From an uncultured Muribaculaceae bacterium (GTDB lineage Bacteria > Bacteroidota > Bacteroidia > Bacteroidales > Muribaculaceae): a stretch of DNA of 12,985 bases. Where the stretch lies: assembly GCA_910579675.1 (NCBI GenBank), contig CAJTUF010000033.1:1-12985 (forward strand). Reading direction: 5' to 3'. Below are positions 6,075 to 12,985 of the stretch, piece after piece. The stretch's first letter is position 1; every line of letters begins with the position of its first letter. The translations under genes and the position numbers were made by a program. Under the pieces are notes generated by a model. The model ran no database searches. It had not been told where the DNA came from and saw nothing but the letters and a program-made list of their open reading frames with translations.

Positions 6075-8372
6075 TTACCGGCGTCGCAGTGATATTGTCT
6101 GACCCGGTGAAGTCTCAGTTGTAAAGACACATTCGGGAGTGATTGAATGCTTTGAAACGCAGTCGACAATCATATCTTTGTCGGGGAGGCGAAGACGCAA
6201 TGTGCCGCCTTTCTCCGATTTGATACTGATTTGGCTTACGGCTCCATCCACCATCGTAGCCGACACAAGAAAAGCACCGCGCCCACGGAGATCAGTAAAG
6301 GATACATCGCGCCAGTTGGATGGAATGGCAGGGAACACCTCTATCATATTTCGGTGGCTTTGCAGAAGCATCTCCTGAACCCCGGCTGCAAAGGCAAAAT
6401 TACCTTCGAGAGTGAAAGGCCGATAAGTAAATTTTGACTTACCCGTATTGGTCTGGTCGCCATTGACATGAAAAGTGTTTGGCAGACAAAAACACTCCGC
6501 AAAGATGCGCAGGGCATCGGCTGCACCATCGCCGTTAAGAGCCCGGGCTTGAAGATTGCCCAACCAGCTATAGGAATAGCCGCACCACCAATCCGGTCCC
6601 ACATCTGTAAGGCGCTTTATGGTTGACTTGACTATCTCTGCATCTTCAGCACCTTGGGCAACATCGAGTATGCCTAAAGGGAAGATCGCCATGGCATGGG
6701 AAAAATGACGGTGGGATTGACGGTAAGGGTGGCCTTTAGCGATAGTAAGGACATTTTCTTCGTCGGTGTCCAACTGCGGCATCGACGCTTTCAGAGTGTG
6801 CCAATGAGCCGATTCCTCATGAAGACCGAGCGAATCGGCCATTTCAGCAGCATGACCGAATAGCGAGGTCATAAGAGCATTGTCATAGTTGGTGAGCGAC
6901 TTGAACCATGCACTGATTGAATTATCGTTTACCTCCGGACTGGAGCTTGCCGGTAATTTTCGCTTACCGTCATCGTCAATGAAAGATAATTGTTCCAGAT
7001 ATGTAGCTACATCTCTCACAAATGGATACGCTTTATCGGCAAGAAAATCTTTATCGGCCGAATAGACCCATTGGAGATAGAAATGATGTGCGAGCCATGC
7101 GCCACAGGTCGGCGACATAGAGTATTGTATCCATCCGCCCATCGGTTGGCCGGTGAGTGTGCACACCCCCGGGACATTAAGCCCTTCGGTGCCGAAATAT
7201 TGCTTGGTAAAGTCACGGTAAGTGTCGCGTTGATTCCAAAGGGTGTTGATGTATCCCATAGCCTCAGTCAGGTGATTTCCCGTGTAGGAAGGCCAATAGC
7301 TGAGCTGAGTGTTCAGATCATGGTGGTAATCACCTTTCCATGGTGGCAGCGAACCATTGTCGGCGGTCCAAACGGCTTGCAGGGATATAGGGTAGGAATG
7401 CTCCCGGGCAACACTTCCGAATTTATACATTTCATTATCGTATTGCTTTTGCAATACAGGATCGGGAATGCTTATGCTTGATTGAGCCCAAAAGTTGTCC
7501 CAGAAACCGATGTGGTCGCTATAATCGGCTTCGATGCCACGCTCAAGAGCGCGGGTGCATATGTCAGAGGCCTTTTCAGGAACGGACGATGATGTTACAC
7601 TCCATACTCCGATCAGAGTGCTGTCGGACTGAACCCATCTCACCGCCACATCATAGCTGTCATCGCCAAATCCAGGCTGATGGTAATCAATTAGTCCCGG
7701 AGCCGACACTTTCGTTCCTTGTTTGTAACCAAGCCGCTGCAGCGAAGGCCCCGCATGGTCGTTGGAGTCATTGATCTTTTCGATGAAATAAGCAGGTTCG
7801 CGTAATTCCGGCACGATTGAATCCGTCAGATGCTCAAACATAAACCAGCCAAGTGGCTGATTTGCGCTTACGAAGGTTTTGAGCGTGACGCCGTTGTCCC
7901 ATCGAGCTTCGCATAGTGCGTTGTTGATATAAAGGCGTATGGAGTCGGAATTGCCGTTTAAGCCAATAAACTCAAGAGCGGCTCCAGGTATCTTGGATGG
8001 AGCCGGGTTGATGATGTATGGGTCGTCAAATTTTTGTTGTACCGGACCGTAATCTCCTTCGGCTATTTTAGATAAAACCCATTTGAAGGAGTAGTTAGCG
8101 CCAGCAAGATTATCCATAGGGCGAAGATCCCAAAGATCCACCCGGTCGAGGCTGAAGCGTAAAGCCGAGTCATTCTGCCATACGAGAGCGCCCACTGTGG
8201 AATTACCGAGAGGAATGGCCTCGTCCCAGCGGTTGGCAAGGGAGGGGAAGCAAAGGTCGCTTGTCGATGGAACTGTTTCCAAAACATGGCTTCGGGTGTT
8301 TGTGCATGAGGAACCCGCGATTAAGAAGCCCGTACCAATCGCAGCAATGAATGCAAGAGAATGTGAACGCAT
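6075..8372 (-). CDS. GH95-like glycoside hydrolase (divergent alpha-L-fucosidase/galactosidase family)
   Basis: Seen: 765 residues from the ATG at 8372. Residues 1-23 (MRSHSLAFIAAIGTGFLIAG then SSC) form a signal peptide with Cys23 as a possible but imperfect lipobox. GH95 landmarks follow: NRWDEAIPLGNSTVGALVW (48-66) for the N-terminal beta-domain; HHDLNTQLSYWPS (350-362), ASSSPEVN (475-482), HRHFSHAMAIFPL (554-566) and LEGNFAFAAGVQEMLLQSH (655-673) in the (alpha/alpha)6 barrel; then a C-terminal beta-domain. Length fits the family. By eye against B. bifidum AfcA, N423 and E566 correspond to Asn354 and Glu480, but N421 is Asp352 and D766 is Glu656. Known: GH95 enzymes invert and release terminal L-fucose or L-galactose. 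Substrate here is uncertain. An upstream ATG at 8423 would leave a leader of only about ten bases, so 8372 is preferred. It has its own promoter and no SusC/SusD neighbour. Confidence 0.82.
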   Translation of the reverse strand: MRSHSLAFIAAIGTGFLIAGSSCTNTRSHVLETVPSTSDLCFPSLANRWDEAIPLGNSTVGALVWQNDSALRFSLDRVDLWDLRPMDNLAGANYSFKWVLSKIAEGDYGPVQQKFDDPYIINPAPSKIPGAALEFIGLNGNSDSIRLYINNALCEARWDNGVTLKTFVSANQPLGWFMFEHLTDSIVPELREPAYFIEKINDSNDHAGPSLQRLGYKQGTKVSAPGLIDYHQPGFGDDSYDVAVRWVQSDSTLIGVWSVTSSSVPEKASDICTRALERGIEADYSDHIGFWDNFWAQSSISIPDPVLQKQYDNEMYKFGSVAREHSYPISLQAVWTADNGSLPPWKGDYHHDLNTQLSYWPSYTGNHLTEAMGYINTLWNQRDTYRDFTKQYFGTEGLNVPGVCTLTGQPMGGWIQYSMSPTCGAWLAHHFYLQWVYSADKDFLADKAYPFVRDVATYLEQLSFIDDDGKRKLPASSSPEVNDNSISAWFKSLTNYDNALMTSLFGHAAEMADSLGLHEESAHWHTLKASMPQLDTDEENVLTIAKGHPYRQSHRHFSHAMAIFPLGILDVAQGAEDAEIVKSTIKRLTDVGPDWWCGYSYSWLGNLQARALNGDGAADALRIFAECFCLPNTFHVNGDQTNTGKSKFTYRPFTLEGNFAFAAGVQEMLLQSHRNMIEVFPAIPSNWRDVSFTDLRGRGAFLVSATMVDGAVSQISIKSEKGGTLRLRLPDKDMIVDCVSKHSITPECVFTTETSPGQTISLRRR

Positions 8373-8438
8373 GTTGATAGATCGGAGTTGAAACGGTGAG
8401 ATTATACAAGGTGAGATTCGCAAGAAACCTCAACAATG

Positions 8439-8446
8439 CAAAGGTA
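8439..8446 (-). promoter_or_regulatory. Bacteroidetes-type -7 box for the GH95-like gene
   Basis: On the minus strand the sequence reads TACCTTTGC, preceded by a run of seven T and a G. The perfect TAnnTTTG match lies 66 bases before the ATG at 8372, predicting a leader of about 60 nt and arguing against the upstream ATG at 8423. The -33 element is not clear. Confidence 0.6.
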
Positions 8447-8571
8447 CAAAAAAACGGCGTCGCATTTGATGGAAGGTACGCACATAGATGATGGATAATC
8501 GTGCAGCTCCCTTTGGGCCGAGTAAAGACGGATTCATAATATCACACTCTCATGCGAGTAATGAGATGTTG

Positions 8572-9351
8572 CTATGAATTGTGAGACCGGAAGTAGATGC
8601 CGTCGGGGTTGCAGAGGTCGGCAATAGCTGATGCGATGCTCTCGGCGCAAGCCTCGGCAAAGCGCTTGCCTTTGTCGGGAGTGGCGGCCGAAGGATCGCC
8701 GACACCGGTGTCGGCACCGGCGGCAAGGCTCCAGTCGCGCGGAGTCCACACCACTCCACGCCTCAGGGCTTCCGCCTTGAATCCGGGGGCTTCGCCCGGG
8801 CCGGCTTCATTAAGATCGGTAAGTTCAGGATGGTAGTGGAGCATAACCGAGGTTTCCAGTTCATCGGCATGGTCGCCGATTATATCGAATATGCCGTCGG
8901 GCGATGCGGTCTTAAACCATTCACAGGAGGCGATCAGGAAGTCGGGCATATCCACGGCCAGATCGCGGATCATGTTGCGGAAATTGTTTCCGCCATGTCC
9001 GTTGACAATAAGAAGGCGCCGGAGTCCCTGACAATATAGCGACTCGGCTATGTCGCGGAGGATGGCACGTTGGGTCTCATAGCGGGCATGGATACAGAAG
9101 GGTTGCTGTCGCTGTCCGGGATTCTGCGAGCCCATGTTTACAGGCGGAAGCACCATAGCACGCAGGCCATACTTTGTCCTGGCTATCAAAGCAGCGTCTA
9201 CCGCTATGTCGTGGCTCAGAATCGAGTCGGTCAGATAAGGGAGATGGAGGTTGTGGGGCTCGGTGGCTCCCCAAGGCAGGAGGGCAATGTCGTAGTGAAG
9301 GCTACGGGTCGCCGCGAGATTGCTCACGCTCAGGTCTATGGTCTTGTCCAT
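8572..9351 (-). CDS. Creatininase-family amidohydrolase
   Basis: Seen: 259 residues from the ATG at 9351. The metal-binding pattern of the family is complete: GATEPHNLHLPYLTD (28-42) supplies Glu31, His33 and Asp42; LLIVNGHGGNN (113-123) supplies His119; and GDHADELETSVML (159-171) supplies the late acidic residue (Glu164 or Glu166). Known: the family includes creatininase and formamide hydrolases such as MftE and the FAPy deformylase ArfB, all metal-dependent amide or peptide-bond hydrolases built as a Rossmann-like alpha/beta fold. The usual length is about 240-270 residues. There is no signal peptide, so it is cytoplasmic. The frame extends 20 codons further upstream, but that extension is not family-like. 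No good promoter is visible in the 102 bases after the beta-propeller gene, so the two may share a transcript. Substrate cannot be assigned; creatinine is unlikely without creatinase nearby. Confidence 0.85.
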   Translation of the reverse strand: MDKTIDLSVSNLAATRSLHYDIALLPWGATEPHNLHLPYLTDSILSHDIAVDAALIARTKYGLRAMVLPPVNMGSQNPGQRQQPFCIHARYETQRAILRDIAESLYCQGLRRLLIVNGHGGNNFRNMIRDLAVDMPDFLIASCEWFKTASPDGIFDIIGDHADELETSVMLHYHPELTDLNEAGPGEAPGFKAEALRRGVVWTPRDWSLAAGADTGVGDPSAATPDKGKRFAEACAESIASAIADLCNPDGIYFRSHNS

Positions 9352-9453
9352 TTGTGTGTAGGGGCTTACTTTGAAATGATGATAGCAGGCGGCTAAATGA
9401 TTTGCCGACAATGTTTCAACGCTCGTGGACTAAAAAAGTTGATTGGGGTAGGG

Positions 9454-10482
9454 TTATCTCATCCTGCAGCGTATGAGCGTGGGGTTGCGGTCGTCGTCGT
9501 CATCATCGTCTGCAATCATGGTGAAGTATATCCGGTCGGCTATCGTTGCATTGGGGATTGCTTTGACACGTTTATCACCCGCATTGAGCTCCATGGCCGG
9601 AGTGGTTTCAGAATCGCAAGTGCGTGAGTAGAGCAAACTGCCGTTATTGACATCGTAGATCTGAAAAGCGTTCCGGCCATCGTAGTAGTAGCCTATGATG
9701 AGCTTATTGTCCGCGATCATGGTGTCGTAGTGCAAGCGTCCGGGTTTCGGCTCCTGTGAAGGGGTTATATCCCCGAGATTTAAGGCTATGTAAGGCGTGA
9801 CAGTTCTGGCATCGGCATCGACAAGAAAAATAGTGTCGCGTTGGATCATGCCTGTATGCCCATTGACAGGAAAAAGGTATTGGGCACGGTATTGGTCGGG
9901 CGTGATTGAGGTGCTGATGCTGTCGATAAAGTTCAGGTCGCTGTCGTAGGACTTAACCGCGATGTGACCGCTGCTCTCGGTCAGGGCCAGCCAGAAGTCT
10001 CCCTCGGGAGCGATTCCTGACAATGATTTCACTTTGAGCTCTCCCTCCGGAGCTCCGTCGGGGCTATAGTTAAGGATCTTGCCGCGGGAGAGATCGGACC
10101 CAACCCAATTGCCTGTCGATGGCGACATCCATGCTTTGTAGAGCATAAGATATTCGCCCGGGCCTTCGCCGGAGTGATCAAACGACGAAAGGCATCGGCC
10201 ATCGGCAGCGTCGAATATCATAAGCCGGTTGCCCTCCTGGATATATAAGTCATTGTCACGACAACCTCTCACCTCGGCATATTTCAGCATGGTAGAGTCG
10301 GTAAGTTCAGGCTCTATCATATCTTCAATTACGAAAACTGAATCGAGATCTCCCATGTCGGGGATGTTGATATTGCTACGGAGATCTATCCCGACAACCT
10401 CAGGCCTTACAGATGATGATGGGCCGGAACAGGAGGCAGCTACGGTGGCTGCGGCTATGGCAATGCTAAGAATGGGTCGCAT
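9454..10482 (-). CDS. 6-bladed beta-propeller lipoprotein
   Basis: Seen: 342 residues. The N-terminus MRPILSIAIAAATVAASCSG is a signal peptide ending in Cys18, the likely lipidated residue. The body shows short blade repeats, including LDSVFVIEDMIEPE, NRLMIFDAADGRCLSSFDHSGEGPGEYLML (about 83-112) and NNGSLLYSRTCDSE. The GxGPGEY motif is typical of the Bacteroidetes 6-bladed beta-propeller family (DUF5128/DUF4934-like). Known: these lipoproteins are abundant on gut Bacteroidales and mostly uncharacterised; binding or scaffolding roles are assumed. An odd tract of seven consecutive aspartates sits at residues 325-331, 11 residues before the C-terminus. The gene has its own promoter overlapping the terminator of the upstream transcript. 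It has no neighbouring SusC/SusD genes or NVEALA peptide gene. Confidence 0.8.
   Translation of the reverse strand: MRPILSIAIAAATVAASCSGPSSSVRPEVVGIDLRSNINIPDMGDLDSVFVIEDMIEPELTDSTMLKYAEVRGCRDNDLYIQEGNRLMIFDAADGRCLSSFDHSGEGPGEYLMLYKAWMSPSTGNWVGSDLSRGKILNYSPDGAPEGELKVKSLSGIAPEGDFWLALTESSGHIAVKSYDSDLNFIDSISTSITPDQYRAQYLFPVNGHTGMIQRDTIFLVDADARTVTPYIALNLGDITPSQEPKPGRLHYDTMIADNKLIIGYYYDGRNAFQIYDVNNGSLLYSRTCDSETTPAMELNAGDKRVKAIPNATIADRIYFTMIADDDDDDDRNPTLIRCRMR
9490..9510. repeat. Trinucleotide (GTC/ATC)7 repeat encoding seven Asp
   Basis: Seven codons GAC/GAT in a row on the minus strand lie near the 3' end of the beta-propeller gene. The GTCGTCGTCGTC part is a perfect tract of four units. The tract could vary in length by slippage in steps of three without breaking the frame; acidic runs can also bind calcium loosely, but no function is shown. 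Confidence 0.7.
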
Positions 10483-10540
10483 AATAGTGGAGTTGAAATG
10501 ATTTGTTTGGAGATAGACGCGTGGAGAGGGCCGAAGGTTG

Positions 10541-10548
10541 CAAAGGTA
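10541..10548 (-). promoter_or_regulatory. Bacteroidetes-type -7 box for the beta-propeller gene
   Basis: On the minus strand the sequence reads TACCTTTGC. It begins two bases after the T-run of the upstream terminator, so the terminator hairpin occupies the -33/spacer region. The expected leader before the ATG at 10482 is about 50 nt. Confidence 0.6.
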
Positions 10549-10550
10549 CT

Positions 10551-10585
10551 AAAAAAACCGCCGTGAGAACCATCCCACGGCGGTT
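10551..10585 (-). terminator. Rho-independent terminator of the S9 peptidase-DUF6155 transcript
   Basis: A perfect 10-bp stem AACCGCCGTG/CACGGCGGTT (10585-10576 with 10565-10556 on the minus strand) encloses a 10-nt loop and is followed by a run of seven T (10557-10551). It lies 25 bases after the DUF6155 stop codon. Confidence 0.9.
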
Positions 10586-10609
10586 ATATTGCACGAAAGC
10601 AGCTGCCTG

Positions 10610-11164
10610 TCAAGTCTTGGCCGATGTAAGCGCGCTGAGGCCGTCGGAGATTGCATCCTTGAGTTTGGCTCTCATGAAGCGTGAGGCCCTGCGGACAACA
10701 GTATTAGGCATAGCGTCGACTATGGCGTTGATTTTATTGAGGGTGGCGTCGAGCATTGCAGCATCATTGGCAACAATGAGGGTCTCGCGGGTGATGCGGG
10801 CAAAGCTGTCGGCTACGGCATTGGTGTACCAGAATCCAATCGATGCGGCGTTGGCCACTGTCTGTATGGTCGACACCATGATTTGGATCACATATTCAGG
10901 CCCGGGATTGAGGGTTGCAACCTTTTTGATAAGATTACGGATCTCGGTGATGCGTGGCTTGTTGTAGCCATGCTTGCCCTTGCGGTAAACTTCGCGAGTA
11001 ATGCTGTTGCATGTGGCCGTGACGAGCTTTTCTATGTCGGGGTCGACAAAGAAATCGAGATACTCCTTGGCCTCCTTTCTGGCAGAGTAGAGATCGAGCA
11101 GAAGCTGATCTTTCTGTTCGGGAGAAAGGAGTGCGAGGGTCTTTTTAAGAGCGGCTTTCGACAA
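10610..11164 (-). CDS. DUF6155 family protein
   Basis: Seen: 184 residues. The opening SKAALKKTLALLSPEQKDQL followed by LLDLYSARKEAKEYLDFFVD is the pattern I recognise as DUF6155 (S-K-x-x-LKK, then a helical stretch and KEYxxFxxxP). The rest is helical and basic, with LNPGPEYVIQIM at about 85-96. The first third is the conserved part; the region from about 100 on (alanine- and isoleucine-rich helices) is longer than I expect for the family. There is no signal peptide. Start: an in-frame TAA lies two codons upstream and no ATG occurs until codon 96, so translation must begin at TTG (11164), which gives the family N-terminus. The gene begins 6 bases after the stop of the S9 peptidase and is surely on the same transcript, ended by a strong terminator. 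Function is unknown. Confidence 0.75.
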   Translation of the reverse strand: MSKAALKKTLALLSPEQKDQLLLDLYSARKEAKEYLDFFVDPDIEKLVTATCNSITREVYRKGKHGYNKPRITEIRNLIKKVATLNPGPEYVIQIMVSTIQTVANAASIGFWYTNAVADSFARITRETLIVANDAAMLDATLNKINAIVDAMPNTVVRRASRFMRAKLKDAISDGLSALTSAKT

Positions 11165-11170
11165 GGCTTA

Positions 11171-12985
11171 TCAGGCTTCGGGTTTGAGCCACTTGTCGAG
11201 CCAGCGGAAGAATACACGCTGCCACATGACAGAGTTCTGCGGCTTGAGAATCCAGTGGTTTTCGTCGGGGAAGATAAGCATCTCGGCAGGCACACCGCGG
11301 AGGCGGGCAGCATTGAATGCCATCATACCCTGCGAGGCGAGGATGCGGAAATCATATTCGCCGTGGGTGATGAGGATGGGGGTGTCCCATTTGTCGACGA
11401 AGCGGTGGGGCGATGCTGCGAAGGTGCGCTGGGCGGTTGCATTGTCCTTGGCCCAGAAAGCGCCGTAGTCGGGGTCGTCGGCGGTGTTGGCGGGGGCGTT
11501 GACGGGTCCGTTGCCGAGATCCCAGTTGGCAAACCACATTTCTTCGGTCTCAAGATACTGGGCTTCAAGATTGAAGATGCCTGCATGGGCAATGAGGGCG
11601 GCAAAGCGTCCGTCGTGGTTGCCGGCGAGCCAGTAGACTGAGAAGCCGCCATAGCTTGCGCCTACAGCGCCGATATGGGCTGCATCAACATAAGGCTTTT
11701 CCTTCATGAAATCGACAGCGGCAAGATAGTCGCGCATGTTCTGGCCGGGATAGTCGCCTGAGATCTGAGCATTCCATTCGGTGCCGAATCCGGGAAGACC
11801 GCGGCGGTTGGGCATGATCACGATATAGCCTTTGGCGGCCATGAGTGCCACATTCCAACGGTAGGAGAAGAACTGGCTGACGGCGTTCTGGGGGCCGCCC
11901 TGACAGTAGAGAATTGCAGGATATTTCTTGCTTTCGTCAAACTTTGGAGGATAGAGCACCCAAGTGGTCATGAGCTTGCCGTCGGTGGTGGGCACGAGCA
12001 CTGAGTCGACAGCCGGCATATCGAGCTCGGCGAGGAGCTCGGTGTTGACGTTGGTGAGCTGCTTGACTGCTCCGTCGGGATTGACGGCATAGATCTCGTT
12101 GGGGTGGATCATGGAGTGGCGCACGGTGTAGACGGTGCCGTCGGCTGCGGGGGCGAGGGCTGCGTAGTCCCAGCGGCCACCGGCTATCTCCTTAACCTCA
12201 TGAGTGGCGCAGTCGATGGAGAACATCGGTATCACACCACCCTTGGGGGCGAGGAAGAAAATCTTGTCGCCTTTGGGGCTCCAAGCGATAGCGTCGGCGG
12301 TGTAATCCCACTTGGAGGTGAGATCGGTCTTCGCGCCCGATGCCATGTCCATGACAAAGATGCGGTTTTTGTCGCTCTCGTAACCATCATGTTCCATAGA
12401 GAGCCAGGCGAGGCTCTTGCCGTCGGGGGAGAAAGCGGGTGCGGTGTCGTAGCCCATCATACCCTCGGTGAGATTGCGTGTGGATCCGTCGGCAATCGAG
12501 TAGAGATAGAGGTCGGAGTTGGTGGAGAGTGCATACTCCATACCGGTCTTTTTGCGGCTGACATATACAAGGCTCTTTGAATCGGGACTCCAAGCGAGCG
12601 ATTCAATGCCTCCGAAAGGCTTCATCGGACCTTCGTAAGGTTCGTCGGCCATGATATCTTTGACATCGGCCACGGTGTTGCCATCGAACGTGCCTATGAA
12701 GGGGTGGGGGATTTCGGTGACCCATTCATCCCAGTGCTTGTACATCAGATCGTCGATCACGCGGCCTGTTGCCTTGGGGAGATCGGGATAAATATCTTTG
12801 GCGGTGCGGGAATACTTGACATTGCCTATCATCACCACGCGGGTTTCGTCGGGGGAGAAGATGAAGCCGGAGATACCACCTTCGACATTGCTCACGGCCT
12901 TGCGTCCGGTGCCGTCGGCGTTCATGACCCAGAGCTGCTGCTTTCCATCGACTGCTGCGGTGAAGGCTATCTTCTTACCACCGTC
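11171..12985 (-). CDS. S9 prolyl-oligopeptidase-family dipeptidyl peptidase (DPP5-like), N-terminus off the right edge
   Basis: Seen: the frame is open from the right edge to TGA at 11171, 604 residues, starting mid-propeller (DGGKKIAFTAAVDGKQQLWV). Residues about 1-320 are PD40-type propeller repeats (FSPDETRVVM, WSPDSKSLVYVSRKK, FSPDGKSLAWLS, WSPKGDKIFFLA). The alpha/beta-hydrolase domain follows, with CQGGPQ, the nucleophile in GASYGGFSVY (Ser444 of the visible part), Asp545 in HGEYDFRI and His577 in DENHWI: an intact catalytic triad. The FPDENHWILKPQNSVMWQRVFFRWLDKWL end resembles Porphyromonas DPP5. Known: DPP5 removes dipeptides from oligopeptides in the periplasm of asaccharolytic and gut Bacteroidales. 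About 60-80 N-terminal residues including the signal peptide are outside the window. The internal ATG at 12925 is not the true start, because the coding sequence continues upstream without a break. It is co-transcribed with the DUF6155 gene. Confidence 0.88.
   Translation of the reverse strand, partial: DGGKKIAFTAAVDGKQQLWVMNADGTGRKAVSNVEGGISGFIFSPDETRVVMIGNVKYSRTAKDIYPDLPKATGRVIDDLMYKHWDEWVTEIPHPFIGTFDGNTVADVKDIMADEPYEGPMKPFGGIESLAWSPDSKSLVYVSRKKTGMEYALSTNSDLYLYSIADGSTRNLTEGMMGYDTAPAFSPDGKSLAWLSMEHDGYESDKNRIFVMDMASGAKTDLTSKWDYTADAIAWSPKGDKIFFLAPKGGVIPMFSIDCATHEVKEIAGGRWDYAALAPAADGTVYTVRHSMIHPNEIYAVNPDGAVKQLTNVNTELLAELDMPAVDSVLVPTTDGKLMTTWVLYPPKFDESKKYPAILYCQGGPQNAVSQFFSYRWNVALMAAKGYIVIMPNRRGLPGFGTEWNAQISGDYPGQNMRDYLAAVDFMKEKPYVDAAHIGAVGASYGGFSVYWLAGNHDGRFAALIAHAGIFNLEAQYLETEEMWFANWDLGNGPVNAPANTADDPDYGAFWAKDNATAQRTFAASPHRFVDKWDTPILITHGEYDFRILASQGMMAFNAARLRGVPAEMLIFPDENHWILKPQNSVMWQRVFFRWLDKWLKPEA

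Noticed and set aside
5573..6169. A 198-codon minus-strand frame across the end of the ATP-grasp gene and the GH95-like gene end
   Set aside because: It overlaps conserved ATP-grasp motifs on the other strand and the GH95-like gene end; no promoter or recognisable sequence supports it.
8548..8566. TCTCAT/ATGAGA inverted repeat just after the creatininase-family stop
   Set aside because: The 6-bp stem is weak and no T-run follows on the minus strand, so I do not call it a terminator.
10883..11641. A 252-codon plus-strand frame opposite the DUF6155 gene and the S9 peptidase end
   Set aside because: It crosses two well-supported minus-strand genes and their junction, and its translation is a typical antisense shadow rich in Gly/Val.
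12104..12580. A 158-codon plus-strand frame inside the S9 peptidase
   Set aside because: It is antisense to clear PD40 propeller repeats and has no domain pattern of its own.

Overview
The window looks like Bacteroidales chromosome, plausibly a Muribaculaceae/S24-7-type gut bacterium; the taxon is inferred from gene content and signals, since no search was possible. The evidence is four perfect TACCTTTG and one TACCTTTGC copy of the Bacteroidetes -7 box (consensus TAnnTTTG) in front of genes, zinc-independent type B ribosomal protein L31, an OstA-like protein paired with a SurA-like PPIase, a 6-bladed beta-propeller lipoprotein, a tricorn-type S41 peptidase, a DPP5-like S9 peptidase, and few Shine-Dalgarno sites.

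Layout, left to right. (1) 1-865, minus: N-terminal 288 residues of a secreted tricorn-like S41 peptidase, running off the left edge. (2) 1065-1319, minus: rpmE2 with its own promoter, a hairpin-bearing leader and a strong downstream hairpin. (3) 1320-1774: a 455-base divergent control region; the half facing right holds a promoter and a roughly 190-nt leader rich in inverted repeats. (4) 1775-6055, plus: a tight three-gene operon of a SurA-like periplasmic PPIase, an OstA/LptA-like envelope protein and an uncharacterised ATP-grasp enzyme; gaps are 5 nt and then a 38-nt overlap. (5) 6075-8372, minus: a GH95-like exo-glycosidase with altered active-site residues, converging on the operon with 19 bp between stop codons. 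(6) 8572-9351, minus: a creatininase-family amidohydrolase. (7) 9454-10482, minus: a 6-bladed beta-propeller lipoprotein with a seven-Asp tract. (8) 10610-11164, minus: a DUF6155 protein that must start at TTG, ended by a textbook terminator. (9) 11171-12985, minus: a DPP5-like S9 dipeptidyl peptidase lacking its N-terminus, directly upstream of the DUF6155 gene.

Functionally, the plus-strand operon points to outer-membrane biogenesis (protein folding plus LPS-transport-type beta-jellyroll protein) with an orphan ligase-like enzyme attached. The minus-strand genes are mostly secreted catabolic functions: peptide degradation by S41 and S9 enzymes, and sugar removal by the GH95-like enzyme. I see no mobile element, CRISPR array, tRNA or rRNA. 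Nothing here is clearly a whole new system; the best leads are the ATP-grasp protein linked to the SurA/OstA pair, the divergent GH95 active site, and the structured leaders of the SurA-like and L31 genes.
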